8,797 nucleotides of DNA from positions 1 to 8,797 of the forward strand of contig CAZOJX010000077.1 of the NCBI GenBank assembly GCA_964580255.1. The letters are read 5' to 3'. Below are positions 1 to 6,630 of the stretch, in pieces; positions within the stretch are counted from its first letter, which is position 1, and every line of letters begins with the position of its first letter. Made by a program: the position numbers and the translations under genes. Source of the DNA: HGM12587 sp964580255 (GTDB lineage: Bacteria; Bacillota; Clostridia; Lachnospirales; Lachnospiraceae). Below the pieces are notes generated by a model. That model saw only the letters and a list, made by a program, of their open reading frames with translations. It was not told the origin of the DNA and searched no databases.

Positions 1-5
1 TGGCC

Positions 6-1016
6 TTAGGCCATGTCTGTTGCACATTTCTTTAGCATTTCACGAATCGGCAGATCGTATGGACATCTTGTTTCACAGGTGCCGCAGCCGATGCAGTCTT
101 TTGCGGTAACCGGCATAGCGTTGTAACGGGATTTTGCCCAATCTGCAAGATCGTATTTTCTCAAATAATTTACAAACAGGAAGTTCTGCGGAATGTTAAT
201 GCCCTGTGGACATGGTGCGCAGTAGCCGCATCTTCGGCAGAACTGGCTGCCAAGTTCCTTTGTGATCTTTGTACAGGTTTCCAGATCCGCATCAGTCAGC
301 GGAAGGAAGATTTCGTCAGAAGTATTGGAGAATACTTCTTCTTCGCTTCCCATGCCCGGAATTGCCATCGTACAGTCCGGATTATTGAAAATGTAGCGAA
401 GTGCCAGTTTGGTATCGTCCAGGTTACCGCCGGCCATCGGTTTCATGGCAATGAAGCCGATATTTTTTTCGGTACATTCCTTCATCAGTTCGACGCCTTG
501 ACTTTCTACAATGTTAAACGGGAACATCATGGTTTCGATTTTGTCTTCAAATTCACGAATCAGACGAGCAAAGCTTTCTGCACTGTGAGCGGTTGCACCG
601 ATGTGACCGATCTTTCCGGCTGCTTTTGCTTCTGCCAATGCTTTGTAAGCACCGTTTTCTCCGAATGCAGTTGAGAAATCTTCGTCACTTTTTAAATTGT
701 GGAGCTGATAGAGGTCAATGTAGTCTGTCTGAAGATTTTTTAAGCTGATTTCGATGTCTGCTTTCATGGCATCATAGGTTCTTGCCATGGATTTTGTTGC
801 CAGGATCCACTGATCACGATGTCCTTTGATGGCTTCACCGAAATATTCTTCGGAAACGGTATAGCCTCTGGCGGTATCGAGATAATTGATTCCCTGTTCC
901 ATGCATGCTGCCACGACCTTTGCAGCCCCTTCCTGGTCAGTTCTTTGTACCGGGATTCCGCCCAGACCGACAACGGAAACCTTCAGTCCTGTTTTTCCTA
1001 AGGTAGTATACTTCAT
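6..1016 (-). CDS. Aldo/keto reductase with C-terminal dicluster 4Fe-4S ferredoxin-like domain
   Basis: This 336-residue protein is a predicted cytoplasmic NAD(P)H-linked carbonyl reductase fused to an iron-sulfur module. Residues 1 to about 245 form the aldo/keto reductase barrel. The usual catalytic tetrad can be read as Asp47 (YLDTARGY), Tyr52, Lys75 (ATKSM) and His106 (QLHN). The tail carries two cysteine sets. Cys260, 263, 266 and 269 follow CxxCxxCxxCP, and Cys308, 311, 314 and 318 follow CxxCxxCxxxCP, as expected for two 4Fe-4S clusters. This fused architecture is a known subfamily in anaerobes, but its physiological substrate is generally not known. The tail suggests that electrons pass between ferredoxin-type carriers and the nucleotide site; this is inference. 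The start is supported by GAGAGG about 8 bases upstream. The gene is divergent from the serine dehydratase operon and ends close to the window edge, so its terminator is not visible. Confidence 0.93.
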   Translation of the reverse strand: MKYTTLGKTGLKVSVVGLGGIPVQRTDQEGAAKVVAACMEQGINYLDTARGYTVSEEYFGEAIKGHRDQWILATKSMARTYDAMKADIEISLKNLQTDYIDLYQLHNLKSDEDFSTAFGENGAYKALAEAKAAGKIGHIGATAHSAESFARLIREFEDKIETMMFPFNIVESQGVELMKECTEKNIGFIAMKPMAGGNLDDTKLALRYIFNNPDCTMAIPGMGSEEEVFSNTSDEIFLPLTDADLETCTKITKELGSQFCRRCGYCAPCPQGINIPQNFLFVNYLRKYDLADWAKSRYNAMPVTAKDCIGCGTCETRCPYDLPIREMLKKCATDMA

Positions 1017-1039
1017 ATGATTTGCCTCTCGTTTTCATA

Positions 1040-1045
1040 ATTCTA
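1040..1045 (-). promoter_or_regulatory. Possible -10 box for the aldo/keto reductase gene
   Basis: On the minus strand TAGAAT matches TATAAT at five of six positions and lies about 24 bases before the reductase start codon. No good -35 hexamer is visible 16-18 bases upstream, so this is only a candidate. An alternative further upstream, TTGCAG then 17 bases then TAAACT, is no stronger. Confidence 0.22.
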
Positions 1046-1141
1046 ACTCTCAGTTTACTCAGATTTTTCCTTCCCTGCAATAGATAATTGAACGGTTTTT
1101 ATGGAAAGCAGTGCATTTTTCTTCATTAAGTGAAAGATTTG

Positions 1142-1150
1142 TGTTAATAT
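1142..1150 (+). promoter_or_regulatory. Possible extended -10 promoter of the sdaAB-sdaAA operon
   Basis: TGTTAATAT reads as an extended -10 element: TG, one base, then TAATAT, which matches TATAAT at four of six positions. The -35 region 17 bases upstream (TTCATT) is weak, which an extended -10 can tolerate. Transcription would start near 1157, leaving a leader of about 43 bases before the chosen sdaAB start. No riboswitch-sized leader fits. Confidence 0.33.
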
Positions 1151-1187
1151 GGAGAAAGAAAATGGAATCTCGGGGCAGAATAGAAAT

Positions 1188-1193
1188 AAGGAG
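1188..1193 (+). promoter_or_regulatory. Ribosome binding site that fixes the sdaAB start
   Basis: AAGGAG lies six bases before the ATG at 1200. An in-frame ATG at 1149 would add 17 residues that look unlike the family N-terminus, and it overlaps the candidate -10 box. The Shine-Dalgarno therefore decides for 1200. Confidence 0.85.
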
Positions 1194-1199
1194 TGCGTA

Positions 1200-1865
1200 A
1201 TGAATATATTTGATATTGTAGGACCTGTAATGGTTGGACCTTCCAGTTCTCATACGGCAGGTGCAGTCAGGATTGGGTTTGTAGCGAGAAAGCTTCTGGG
1301 AGAGCCGGTGCGTGAGGCAGAGCTTTTGCTTTACGGAAGCTTTTTGGCAACAGGAAAAGGACATGGGACAGATCGTGCATTGGTGGCCGGTCTTTTGGGA
1401 ATGCAGCCGGATGATGAACGGGTTCCCTATGCATTTGAGGAAGCAAAAAAAGTGGGAATGGCATTTTCCTTCGGAGAAGCCAATTTGAAAGAAGCACACC
1501 CAAACAGTGTGATCCTGAAAATGAAGGGTGTTTCCGGTAAGGAACTGGAGGTTTTGGCAGCTTCCCTGGGCGGCGGCCGTATGAAGATCTGTGAGATCGA
1601 TGGTATGGAAGCGAATTTCTGTGCAGAATACCCGACCCTCATTATTCAGAATCTGGATCGTCCGGGCTGTGTGGCGACAGTAACCTCTCTTTTGAGTGGA
1701 CTGGAGATCAATATTGCTACGCTGAAGCTTTATCGTGACAGCCGTGGCGGTGATGCGGTGATGGCAGTGGAATGTGACAGAGAGGTGCCGGCGGAATCCA
1801 TCAGTTGGCTGGAGCATCAGCCGGGAATCAAGCGTGTGACCTATTACAGCATGAAGGAGCAGTAA
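1200..1865 (+). CDS. sdaAB: L-serine dehydratase, iron-sulfur-dependent, beta subunit
   Basis: This is the beta chain of the two-subunit L-serine dehydratase (L-serine to pyruvate plus ammonia), a cytoplasmic enzyme of serine catabolism. The 221-residue protein opens with MNIFDIVGPVMVGPSSSHTA, the characteristic start of the family. The beta domain covers roughly residues 1-140 and includes GPSSSHTAGA (13-22), a KGHGTDRA stretch (53-60) and SLGGGRMKI (122-130). An ACT domain follows at about 145-217 (YPTLIIQNLDRPG onward) and is of the kind that mediates regulation or subunit contact in this enzyme. Length and domain order match the usual split type. The sdaAA start codon follows the stop by three bases, and the sdaAA ribosome binding site (AAGGAG, 1854-1859) sits inside the last codons. 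The two chains are thus probably translationally coupled and made in equal amounts. No frameshift or missing motif was seen. Confidence 0.96.
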   Translation: MNIFDIVGPVMVGPSSSHTAGAVRIGFVARKLLGEPVREAELLLYGSFLATGKGHGTDRALVAGLLGMQPDDERVPYAFEEAKKVGMAFSFGEANLKEAHPNSVILKMKGVSGKELEVLAASLGGGRMKICEIDGMEANFCAEYPTLIIQNLDRPGCVATVTSLLSGLEINIATLKLYRDSRGGDAVMAVECDREVPAESISWLEHQPGIKRVTYYSMKEQ

Positions 1866-1868
1866 AAA

Positions 1869-2738
1869 ATGATCTATAAATCGTTAAAAGAAATCTGTGA
1901 GATTGCACAGAAGAACGGGATTTCCTTTTGGAAGGTTGTTCAGCAGGACGACTGTAAGGAACGAAATGTTGAAGAAGCGGAATCCTTTGAACAGATGCGG
2001 GCAATGTACCATGCTATGGTTCATGCAGACGAGGCTTATACCGGAACCAGAAAATCAAACAGCGGTATGGTCGGCGGAGACGGTAAGCGTCTGGAATCCT
2101 ATGTAGCAGAAGGAAAATCCTTGAGCGGACCGTTTGTGGGAAAAGTGATGGAACGTGCGGTAAAAATGGCGGAATCCAATGCCTGCATGAGAAGGATCGT
2201 GGCAGCACCGACGGCAGGATCCTGTGGAGTATTGCCTGCAGTGCTTTTGACCTATGCAGATCAGATCTGCGGGGAGGAAGACAGGATCGTAGAGGCGCTG
2301 TATACGGCAGCAGGGATCGGACAGATCATTGCACACCGGGCATCAATCTCCGGTGCTTTTGGCGGCTGTCAGGCGGAAATCGGTTCGGCAAGTGCCATGG
2401 CGGCAGGCGCATTGATCCACCTGCAGGGCGGAAATGAGGAAGCAATCTGCGGAGGTGTCGCAATCGCATTGAAAAGCCTTTTGGGGCTGACCTGTGATCC
2501 CATCGGCGGTCTGGTGGAGGTACCATGCGTAAAAAGAAATGTCATCGGGGCAGTCAATGCAGTGACGGCGGCAGATATGATATTGGCAGGAGTTTCCAGT
2601 GTGATTCCGGCAGATGAAGTCATCGATGTAATGGGTGAGATCGGAAATGAGATGTCAAAGAAATATAAGGAAACAGCGGAAGGCGGTCTGGCAACCAGTC
2701 CGACAGGATTGGAGATCACAAAGAATCTTCCGCATTAA
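1869..2738 (+). CDS. sdaAA: L-serine dehydratase, iron-sulfur-dependent, alpha subunit
   Basis: This is the catalytic alpha chain, 289 residues, partner of the preceding beta chain. It carries the oxygen-sensitive 4Fe-4S cluster that acts as a Lewis acid in serine dehydration. Conserved blocks include TGTRKSNSGMVGGDG (58-72), AAPTAGSCGVLPA (112-124), GGCQAEIGSASAMAAGA (165-181) and CDPIGGLVEVPCVKRN (209-224). Cys167, Cys209 and Cys220 have the same spacing (42 and 11 residues) that I recall for the three cluster ligands of the Legionella enzyme, so I assign them as ligands by family analogy. There is no cysteine after Cys220, so a C-terminal cysteine tail like the one described for the Legionella enzyme is absent. 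A strong terminator follows the stop codon by five bases. The last 84 bases are overlapped in antisense by the peptidase gene. Confidence 0.96.
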   Translation: MIYKSLKEICEIAQKNGISFWKVVQQDDCKERNVEEAESFEQMRAMYHAMVHADEAYTGTRKSNSGMVGGDGKRLESYVAEGKSLSGPFVGKVMERAVKMAESNACMRRIVAAPTAGSCGVLPAVLLTYADQICGEEDRIVEALYTAAGIGQIIAHRASISGAFGGCQAEIGSASAMAAGALIHLQGGNEEAICGGVAIALKSLLGLTCDPIGGLVEVPCVKRNVIGAVNAVTAADMILAGVSSVIPADEVIDVMGEIGNEMSKKYKETAEGGLATSPTGLEITKNLPH

Positions 2739-4499
2739 GCAACGAGGAGGGATTTTCGCATCGGAAAATCCCTCCTCATTTTGTTGGATCCATTGTTTTA
2801 GATAGGTTTCCAGAAGCGGAAACGGAGCCGGTCCATAGCTTAGTACAAATTCGTGAAATTCCTTCAGGTCAAAATGGTCTCCCAGAGCAGTTTCTGCCTG
2901 TTCCTTCAGCCGGCAGATTTCCAGATATCCCAGATAATAGGTCAGATAATTTGCAGGCTGCTGTTTGACCAGCAAAAACATTTCGTGAACGGCAGCGGCA
3001 TTGGTGATACCGAATTTTTTAAGATAAGCGACGCAGTCCTCCTCTGTCCAGCCGTAGGCGTGGACATAAAGATCCAGATGTGAATAAAGATTCAGCGTCA
3101 TTGCCCGGGTTGTGGATAACAGGGCAGCCAGATCCTCTGAAATCGGAGCATAAAAATAGGACAGCTGTTCTGCGTAGGTTGCCCAGCCTTCCGAGTAACC
3201 ATTGATGGAAAGGAGCCTTTGGAGCGGGTGAGGAGCCTGAGCATTTTCATAAACATTCTGATACAAATGTCCCGGATATCCTTCGTGAGCCAGAGTTGTG
3301 AAAACAGAAATACCCTCGGATAAATATCCGTGATTCAGATAGATGGTGTTTTTCGTCCACTGATCGATGGGCGGAACCAGGTAAAAGGCAGGGCTTAGGT
3401 GGGCTTCCATGGAGGAAGGCACCTGACAGAGAGTCAGAGAAACCTCCGGAATTTCCGGAAAATCCTTTTGAATCCTTTTAGATAAATAGGAAGTCAGTCC
3501 GGCAGGATTGGAAGTATCCAGGGTAAGGGCGTCCCGCTCTGAAAGAAGGGCAGGGTTTTCCTTTGTCAGACGGGCAATGGCAGCCGTATTTTCTTTGAGA
3601 GCTTCGTCTAACATGACTTGGATCTCATCAAAGGAGTGATCCACACCAACTTTTGAACGGAGCATACAGGCGTAGTATGCGGTACCCTCCGGAAAATAGT
3701 AGAGTCCGTCGGAATTTTGTCCCTGAGACTGATTTTCCTCCAGAAAATCCTGCAGCTTTTTATAGGAAGGGAAGACACAGCCGTTTAACAGGGCTGTATT
3801 TTCTGTAAGATAAGCTTTTTCTTTTTGAGGATCAAGCTCCAGGGCGGAAATCCGTTCTAAAAAGGTTGCTTCCAGAAAATGGTCCTTAGGTGCGGCACAA
3901 AATTCCTGACAGTAGACGATCAGTTCCCTGGCGGTGGCAGGATCCATAAACAGTCCTTTAGGGATTTTTTCTTCTTCCAGCGCAATGATGGAATCAAAAT
4001 AGTCAGGGACACATTTTAACAAAGCCAGGTAGTTTACCACATCGGCCTCATTTCGAAATGCATATTCTGCCAGCAGGATCGGAAGCTGGGACTGGATTCC
4101 GATGGAAGGAACCAGCGGCTCCTCTAAAAGTGTGTAATCAGCCCGTTCCATTTCTGCGGAAAGGTGGTAAGCCAAAGCGTCATAGAGCCGCTGTTGTTTT
4201 TCAGAAAGCCGGCAGCGGAAAATGGTCTTCTGAAGAAACTGTTCTTTGAAAAGGGCGCGTTTTAGAACGGCCGGATCGGCTGCGGCACTTCCCAGAGAAA
4301 TCTGACTGTTTTCGATGCCGTAGTCTGTCGGATCAGCGACAATGTAATGAAGGGTCAGCGCATTGTTTTGGAGCTCGTCAATAAAAAGCTGATCGCAAAA
4401 AGCGGAAAATCTTGCGGGAGAGGAAAGAAAGAGATAAAGAAACCCAATGAAGAAAAAGCTGCCAAGGAAAAGGAGCAGTCCCTTTTTTGATTTTTTCAT
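2655..4499 (-). CDS. Membrane-anchored DUF885 family protein, predicted zinc metallopeptidase
   Basis: This 614-residue protein begins MKKSKKGLLLFLGSFFF. A basic start and a hydrophobic segment at about residues 7-26 indicate a signal anchor or uncleaved signal peptide, with the body outside the membrane. No convincing lipobox is present; a cysteine near residue 35 follows SAF, not a lipobox. The family signature is HEGYPGH at 405-411 with EGWATYAE at 437-444, matching the HEAxPGH and EGW motifs of DUF885 proteins, which are predicted zinc peptidases; substrate and function are not known. The start at 4499 is preferred over an in-frame ATG at 4553 because CGGAGGG lies just before it and the signal segment then sits at the N-terminus. 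The family-like sequence ends near LLETYLKQWIQQ (about residue 573). The last 42 or so residues come from the sda terminator and the antisense of sdaAA, and contain five cysteines. Loss of the original stop codon is suspected. Confidence 0.9.
   Translation of the reverse strand: MKKSKKGLLLFLGSFFFIGFLYLFLSSPARFSAFCDQLFIDELQNNALTLHYIVADPTDYGIENSQISLGSAAADPAVLKRALFKEQFLQKTIFRCRLSEKQQRLYDALAYHLSAEMERADYTLLEEPLVPSIGIQSQLPILLAEYAFRNEADVVNYLALLKCVPDYFDSIIALEEEKIPKGLFMDPATARELIVYCQEFCAAPKDHFLEATFLERISALELDPQKEKAYLTENTALLNGCVFPSYKKLQDFLEENQSQGQNSDGLYYFPEGTAYYACMLRSKVGVDHSFDEIQVMLDEALKENTAAIARLTKENPALLSERDALTLDTSNPAGLTSYLSKRIQKDFPEIPEVSLTLCQVPSSMEAHLSPAFYLVPPIDQWTKNTIYLNHGYLSEGISVFTTLAHEGYPGHLYQNVYENAQAPHPLQRLLSINGYSEGWATYAEQLSYFYAPISEDLAALLSTTRAMTLNLYSHLDLYVHAYGWTEEDCVAYLKKFGITNAAAVHEMFLLVKQQPANYLTYYLGYLEICRLKEQAETALGDHFDLKEFHEFVLSYGPAPFPLLETYLKQWIQQNEEGFSDAKIPPRCLMRKILCDLQSCRTGCQTAFRCFLIFL
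2744..2785 (+). terminator. Intrinsic terminator of the sda operon, lying inside the convergent peptidase frame
   Basis: A perfect 14-bp stem pairs GAGGAGGGATTTTC (2744-2757) with GAAAATCCCTCCTC (2764-2777) around a six-base loop, followed on the plus strand by ATTTTGTT. It begins five bases after the sdaAA stop. On the minus strand the bases after the hairpin read GTTGCTTAATG, with no real U tract, so termination in that direction should be weaker. The whole hairpin is also in frame with the DUF885 gene and would encode about 12 of its residues. Confidence 0.9.
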
Positions 4500-4503
4500 A
4501 TGT

Positions 4504-4510
4504 CCCTCCG
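4504..4510 (-). promoter_or_regulatory. Ribosome binding site that fixes the DUF885 gene start
   Basis: On the minus strand CGGAGGG ends four bases before the ATG at 4499. It supports the shorter protein whose N-terminus is the basic and hydrophobic signal segment. Confidence 0.75.
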
Positions 4511-4575
4511 GAAGGTCGTTGGTACATTGTATGCGAAATCCGGTACTTCTCATACCCGAAAATCCGGGGGAATCC

Positions 4576-4604
4576 TTGACGAATACTTTGGGTTGTGTTA
4601 GAGT
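4576..4604 (+). promoter_or_regulatory. Candidate promoter of metG-plsC
   Basis: TTGACG (4576-4581) matches the -35 consensus at five of six positions. After 17 bases comes TAGAGT (4599-4604), matching the -10 consensus at four of six. Transcription would start near 4611, giving a leader of only about 50 bases. That is too short for a T-box or SAM riboswitch. Confidence 0.5.
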
Positions 4605-4621
4605 TTTGAGTAGTATGTATA

Positions 4622-4635
4622 AGGGAAAATTCCCT
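4622..4635. repeat. Short perfect inverted repeat in the metG leader
   Basis: AGGGAA and TTCCCT are six-base arms separated by AA, just after the predicted metG transcription start and about 16 bases before the GAGGA ribosome binding site. The two-base loop is too tight for a good RNA hairpin unless the inner pairs open. It may be an operator half-pair or chance. Confidence 0.35.
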
Positions 4636-4662
4636 GCAAAAAGAAGAAAAGAGGAATGAACT

Positions 4663-6618
4663 ATGGCAAAAGAAAAATTCTATATGACCACAGCCATTGC
4701 GTATACATCAGGAAAGCCACACATCGGTAATACTTATGAAATCGTTCTTGCAGATGCCATTGCAAGATACAAAAGATATGAAGGGTATGATGTGTTCTTC
4801 CAGACAGGAACTGATGAGCATGGACAGAAAATCGAATTAAAGGCGGAAGAAGCCGGCGTATCACCAAAGGAATTTGTAGACGGTGTTGCAGGACAGATTA
4901 AGGAAATCTGGGATCTGATGAACACTTCCTATGATAAATTTATCCGTACAACAGACAAAGATCATGAAGAACAGGTACAGAAGATCTTCAAATATCTGTA
5001 CGATAAAGGGGACATTTATAAGGGATATTATGAAGGAATGTACTGTACTCCTTGTGAATCCTTCTTCACAGAAAGCCAGTTAGTAGACGGAAAATGTCCG
5101 GACTGCGGCCGTGAAGTACAGCCTGCAAAAGAAGAAGCTTACTTCTTCAAAATGAGCAAATATGCGGATCGTCTCATTGAATACATCAATGAACATCCGG
5201 AATTTATCCAGCCGGTATCCCGTAAGAATGAAATGATGAACAACTTCTTACTTCCGGGCTTACAGGATCTTTGTGTTTCCAGAACTTCCTTTACCTGGGG
5301 AATTCCGGTAAGCTTTGACCCGAAACATGTGACTTATGTATGGCTGGATGCATTGACCAACTATATCACAGGAATCGGTTATGACTGCGATGGAAACAGC
5401 ACAGAAATGTTTAACAAAAACTGGCCGGCAGACCTTCATCTGATCGGAAAAGACATTATCCGTTTCCATACCATTTACTGGCCGATCTTCTTAATGGCAC
5501 TGGATCTTCCGCTGCCAAAACAGGTATTTGGACATCCATGGCTGTTACAGGGTGACGGAAAGATGAGTAAATCCAAAGGAAATGTATTATATGCAGACGA
5601 ACTGGTAGAATTTTTCGGCGTTGATGCGGTTCGCTACTTCGTGCTTCACGAAATGCCGTTTGAAAACGATGGCGTGATCACATGGGAACTTATGGTAGAA
5701 CGTATGAATTCTGACCTTGCAAATACTTTAGGAAACCTCGTAAACCGTACCATTTCCATGTCTAATAAATACTTCGGCGGCGTTGTGACAAATGCAGGCG
5801 TGACAGAAGAAGTAGACGAAGACTTAAAGGCAGTTGTTTTAGGAACCGCAGATAAGGTAAGCGCAAAAATGGATCAGCTTCGTGTAGCAGATGCCATGAC
5901 AGAAATCTTTACCCTGTTTAAACGCTGCAACAAATATATCGATGAAACCATGCCTTGGGCACTGGCAAAGGACGAAGCAAAGAAAGACCGTCTGGCAACT
6001 GTTCTCTACAATCTGGTAGAAAGCATCAGCATCGGTGCTTCCCTTTTGGAATCCTTTATGCCGGAAACAGCGCAGAAAATCGCTGCTCAGTTAAATACAA
6101 CCCTTCGCAGTCTGGAAGATACAAAGAACTTCGGTCTCTATCCTTCAGGAAACAAGGTTGTTGAAAAACCGGAAATCCTGTTTGCAAGACTTGATGTGAA
6201 TGAAGTGCTGGCAAAGGTAGAAGAAAAGAAAGCTGCGGAAGAAGAAGCGAAAAATGCACCGACAGAACCGGTCATCGACATCGAACCAAAAGCAGAGATC
6301 ACTTTTGATGACTTTATGAAGTTACAGTTCCAGGTGGGTGAGATCATCAAATGTGAAGAAGTTCCGAAGTCTAAAAAGCTCCTTTGCTCTCAGGTACGCA
6401 TCGGCAGCCAGGTAAAACAGATCGTATCCGGAATCAAATCCAACTACACACCGGAAATGATGGTGGGTAAAAAGGTGATGGTACTGGTAAACTTAAAACC
6501 TGCAAAACTTGCGGGTGTAATGTCAGAAGGTATGCTCCTTTGTGCAGAAGACGAAAACGGCGTTCTCGCACTGATGACACCGGACAAAAATATGCCGGCA
6601 GGAGCAGAAATCTGCTAA
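4663..6618 (+). CDS. metG: Methionine--tRNA ligase with C-terminal tRNA-binding domain
   Basis: This class I aminoacyl-tRNA synthetase charges tRNA-Met with methionine in the cytoplasm, using ATP. In the 651-residue protein the Rossmann fold carries the HIGH-type motif HIGN at 20-23 and KMSKS at 300-304. The connective domain holds one zinc knuckle with Cys128, Cys131, Cys145 and Cys148. The anticodon-binding helical domain follows (WELMVERMNSDLANTLGNLV region, about 341-500). A charged linker rich in Glu, Lys and Ala (about 515-545) leads to an EMAPII/Arc1p-like OB-fold tRNA-binding domain at about 548-651, ending in the typical GVLALMTPDK region. Length and domain order are those of the long bacterial form with the fused C-terminal dimerisation and tRNA-binding module. 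A GAGGA ribosome binding site lies seven bases before the ATG. The acyltransferase gene starts 12 bases downstream. Confidence 0.98.
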   Translation: MAKEKFYMTTAIAYTSGKPHIGNTYEIVLADAIARYKRYEGYDVFFQTGTDEHGQKIELKAEEAGVSPKEFVDGVAGQIKEIWDLMNTSYDKFIRTTDKDHEEQVQKIFKYLYDKGDIYKGYYEGMYCTPCESFFTESQLVDGKCPDCGREVQPAKEEAYFFKMSKYADRLIEYINEHPEFIQPVSRKNEMMNNFLLPGLQDLCVSRTSFTWGIPVSFDPKHVTYVWLDALTNYITGIGYDCDGNSTEMFNKNWPADLHLIGKDIIRFHTIYWPIFLMALDLPLPKQVFGHPWLLQGDGKMSKSKGNVLYADELVEFFGVDAVRYFVLHEMPFENDGVITWELMVERMNSDLANTLGNLVNRTISMSNKYFGGVVTNAGVTEEVDEDLKAVVLGTADKVSAKMDQLRVADAMTEIFTLFKRCNKYIDETMPWALAKDEAKKDRLATVLYNLVESISIGASLLESFMPETAQKIAAQLNTTLRSLEDTKNFGLYPSGNKVVEKPEILFARLDVNEVLAKVEEKKAAEEEAKNAPTEPVIDIEPKAEITFDDFMKLQFQVGEIIKCEEVPKSKKLLCSQVRIGSQVKQIVSGIKSNYTPEMMVGKKVMVLVNLKPAKLAGVMSEGMLLCAEDENGVLALMTPDKNMPAGAEIC

Positions 6619-6630
6619 AAGAGGGATCAT

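Noticed and set aside
1..13. TGGCC-TTA-GGCCA inverted repeat around the stop codon of the aldo/keto reductase
   Set aside because: The arms are only five bases and the left side is cut by the window edge, so a terminator cannot be judged. It may be chance.
1149..1199. Upstream in-frame ATG that would extend sdaAB by 17 residues
   Set aside because: The family N-terminus begins at the ATG at 1200, which has a well placed AAGGAG. The upstream ATG lacks a good ribosome binding site and overlaps a candidate -10 box.
1059..1817. Minus-strand open frame of 252 codons opposite sdaAB
   Set aside because: Its translation is rich in His, Cys and Arg with no recognisable motif, and it lies wholly opposite a clear family gene. 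It is a shadow frame.
2369..2719. Minus-strand open frame of 116 codons opposite the sdaAA 3' half
   Set aside because: The translation is low in family-like features and mirrors conserved Gly/Ala codons of sdaAA. No start signal stands out.
4500..4553. Upstream in-frame ATG that would extend the DUF885 protein by 18 residues
   Set aside because: It would put a polar stretch before the signal segment, and the CGGAGGG ribosome binding site belongs to the ATG at 4499.
4500..4662. Search for a T-box or SAM riboswitch upstream of metG
   Set aside because: The divergent gap is only 163 bases and also holds the peptidase start. No specifier-loop or antiterminator-like structure was seen, and there is no terminator before metG.
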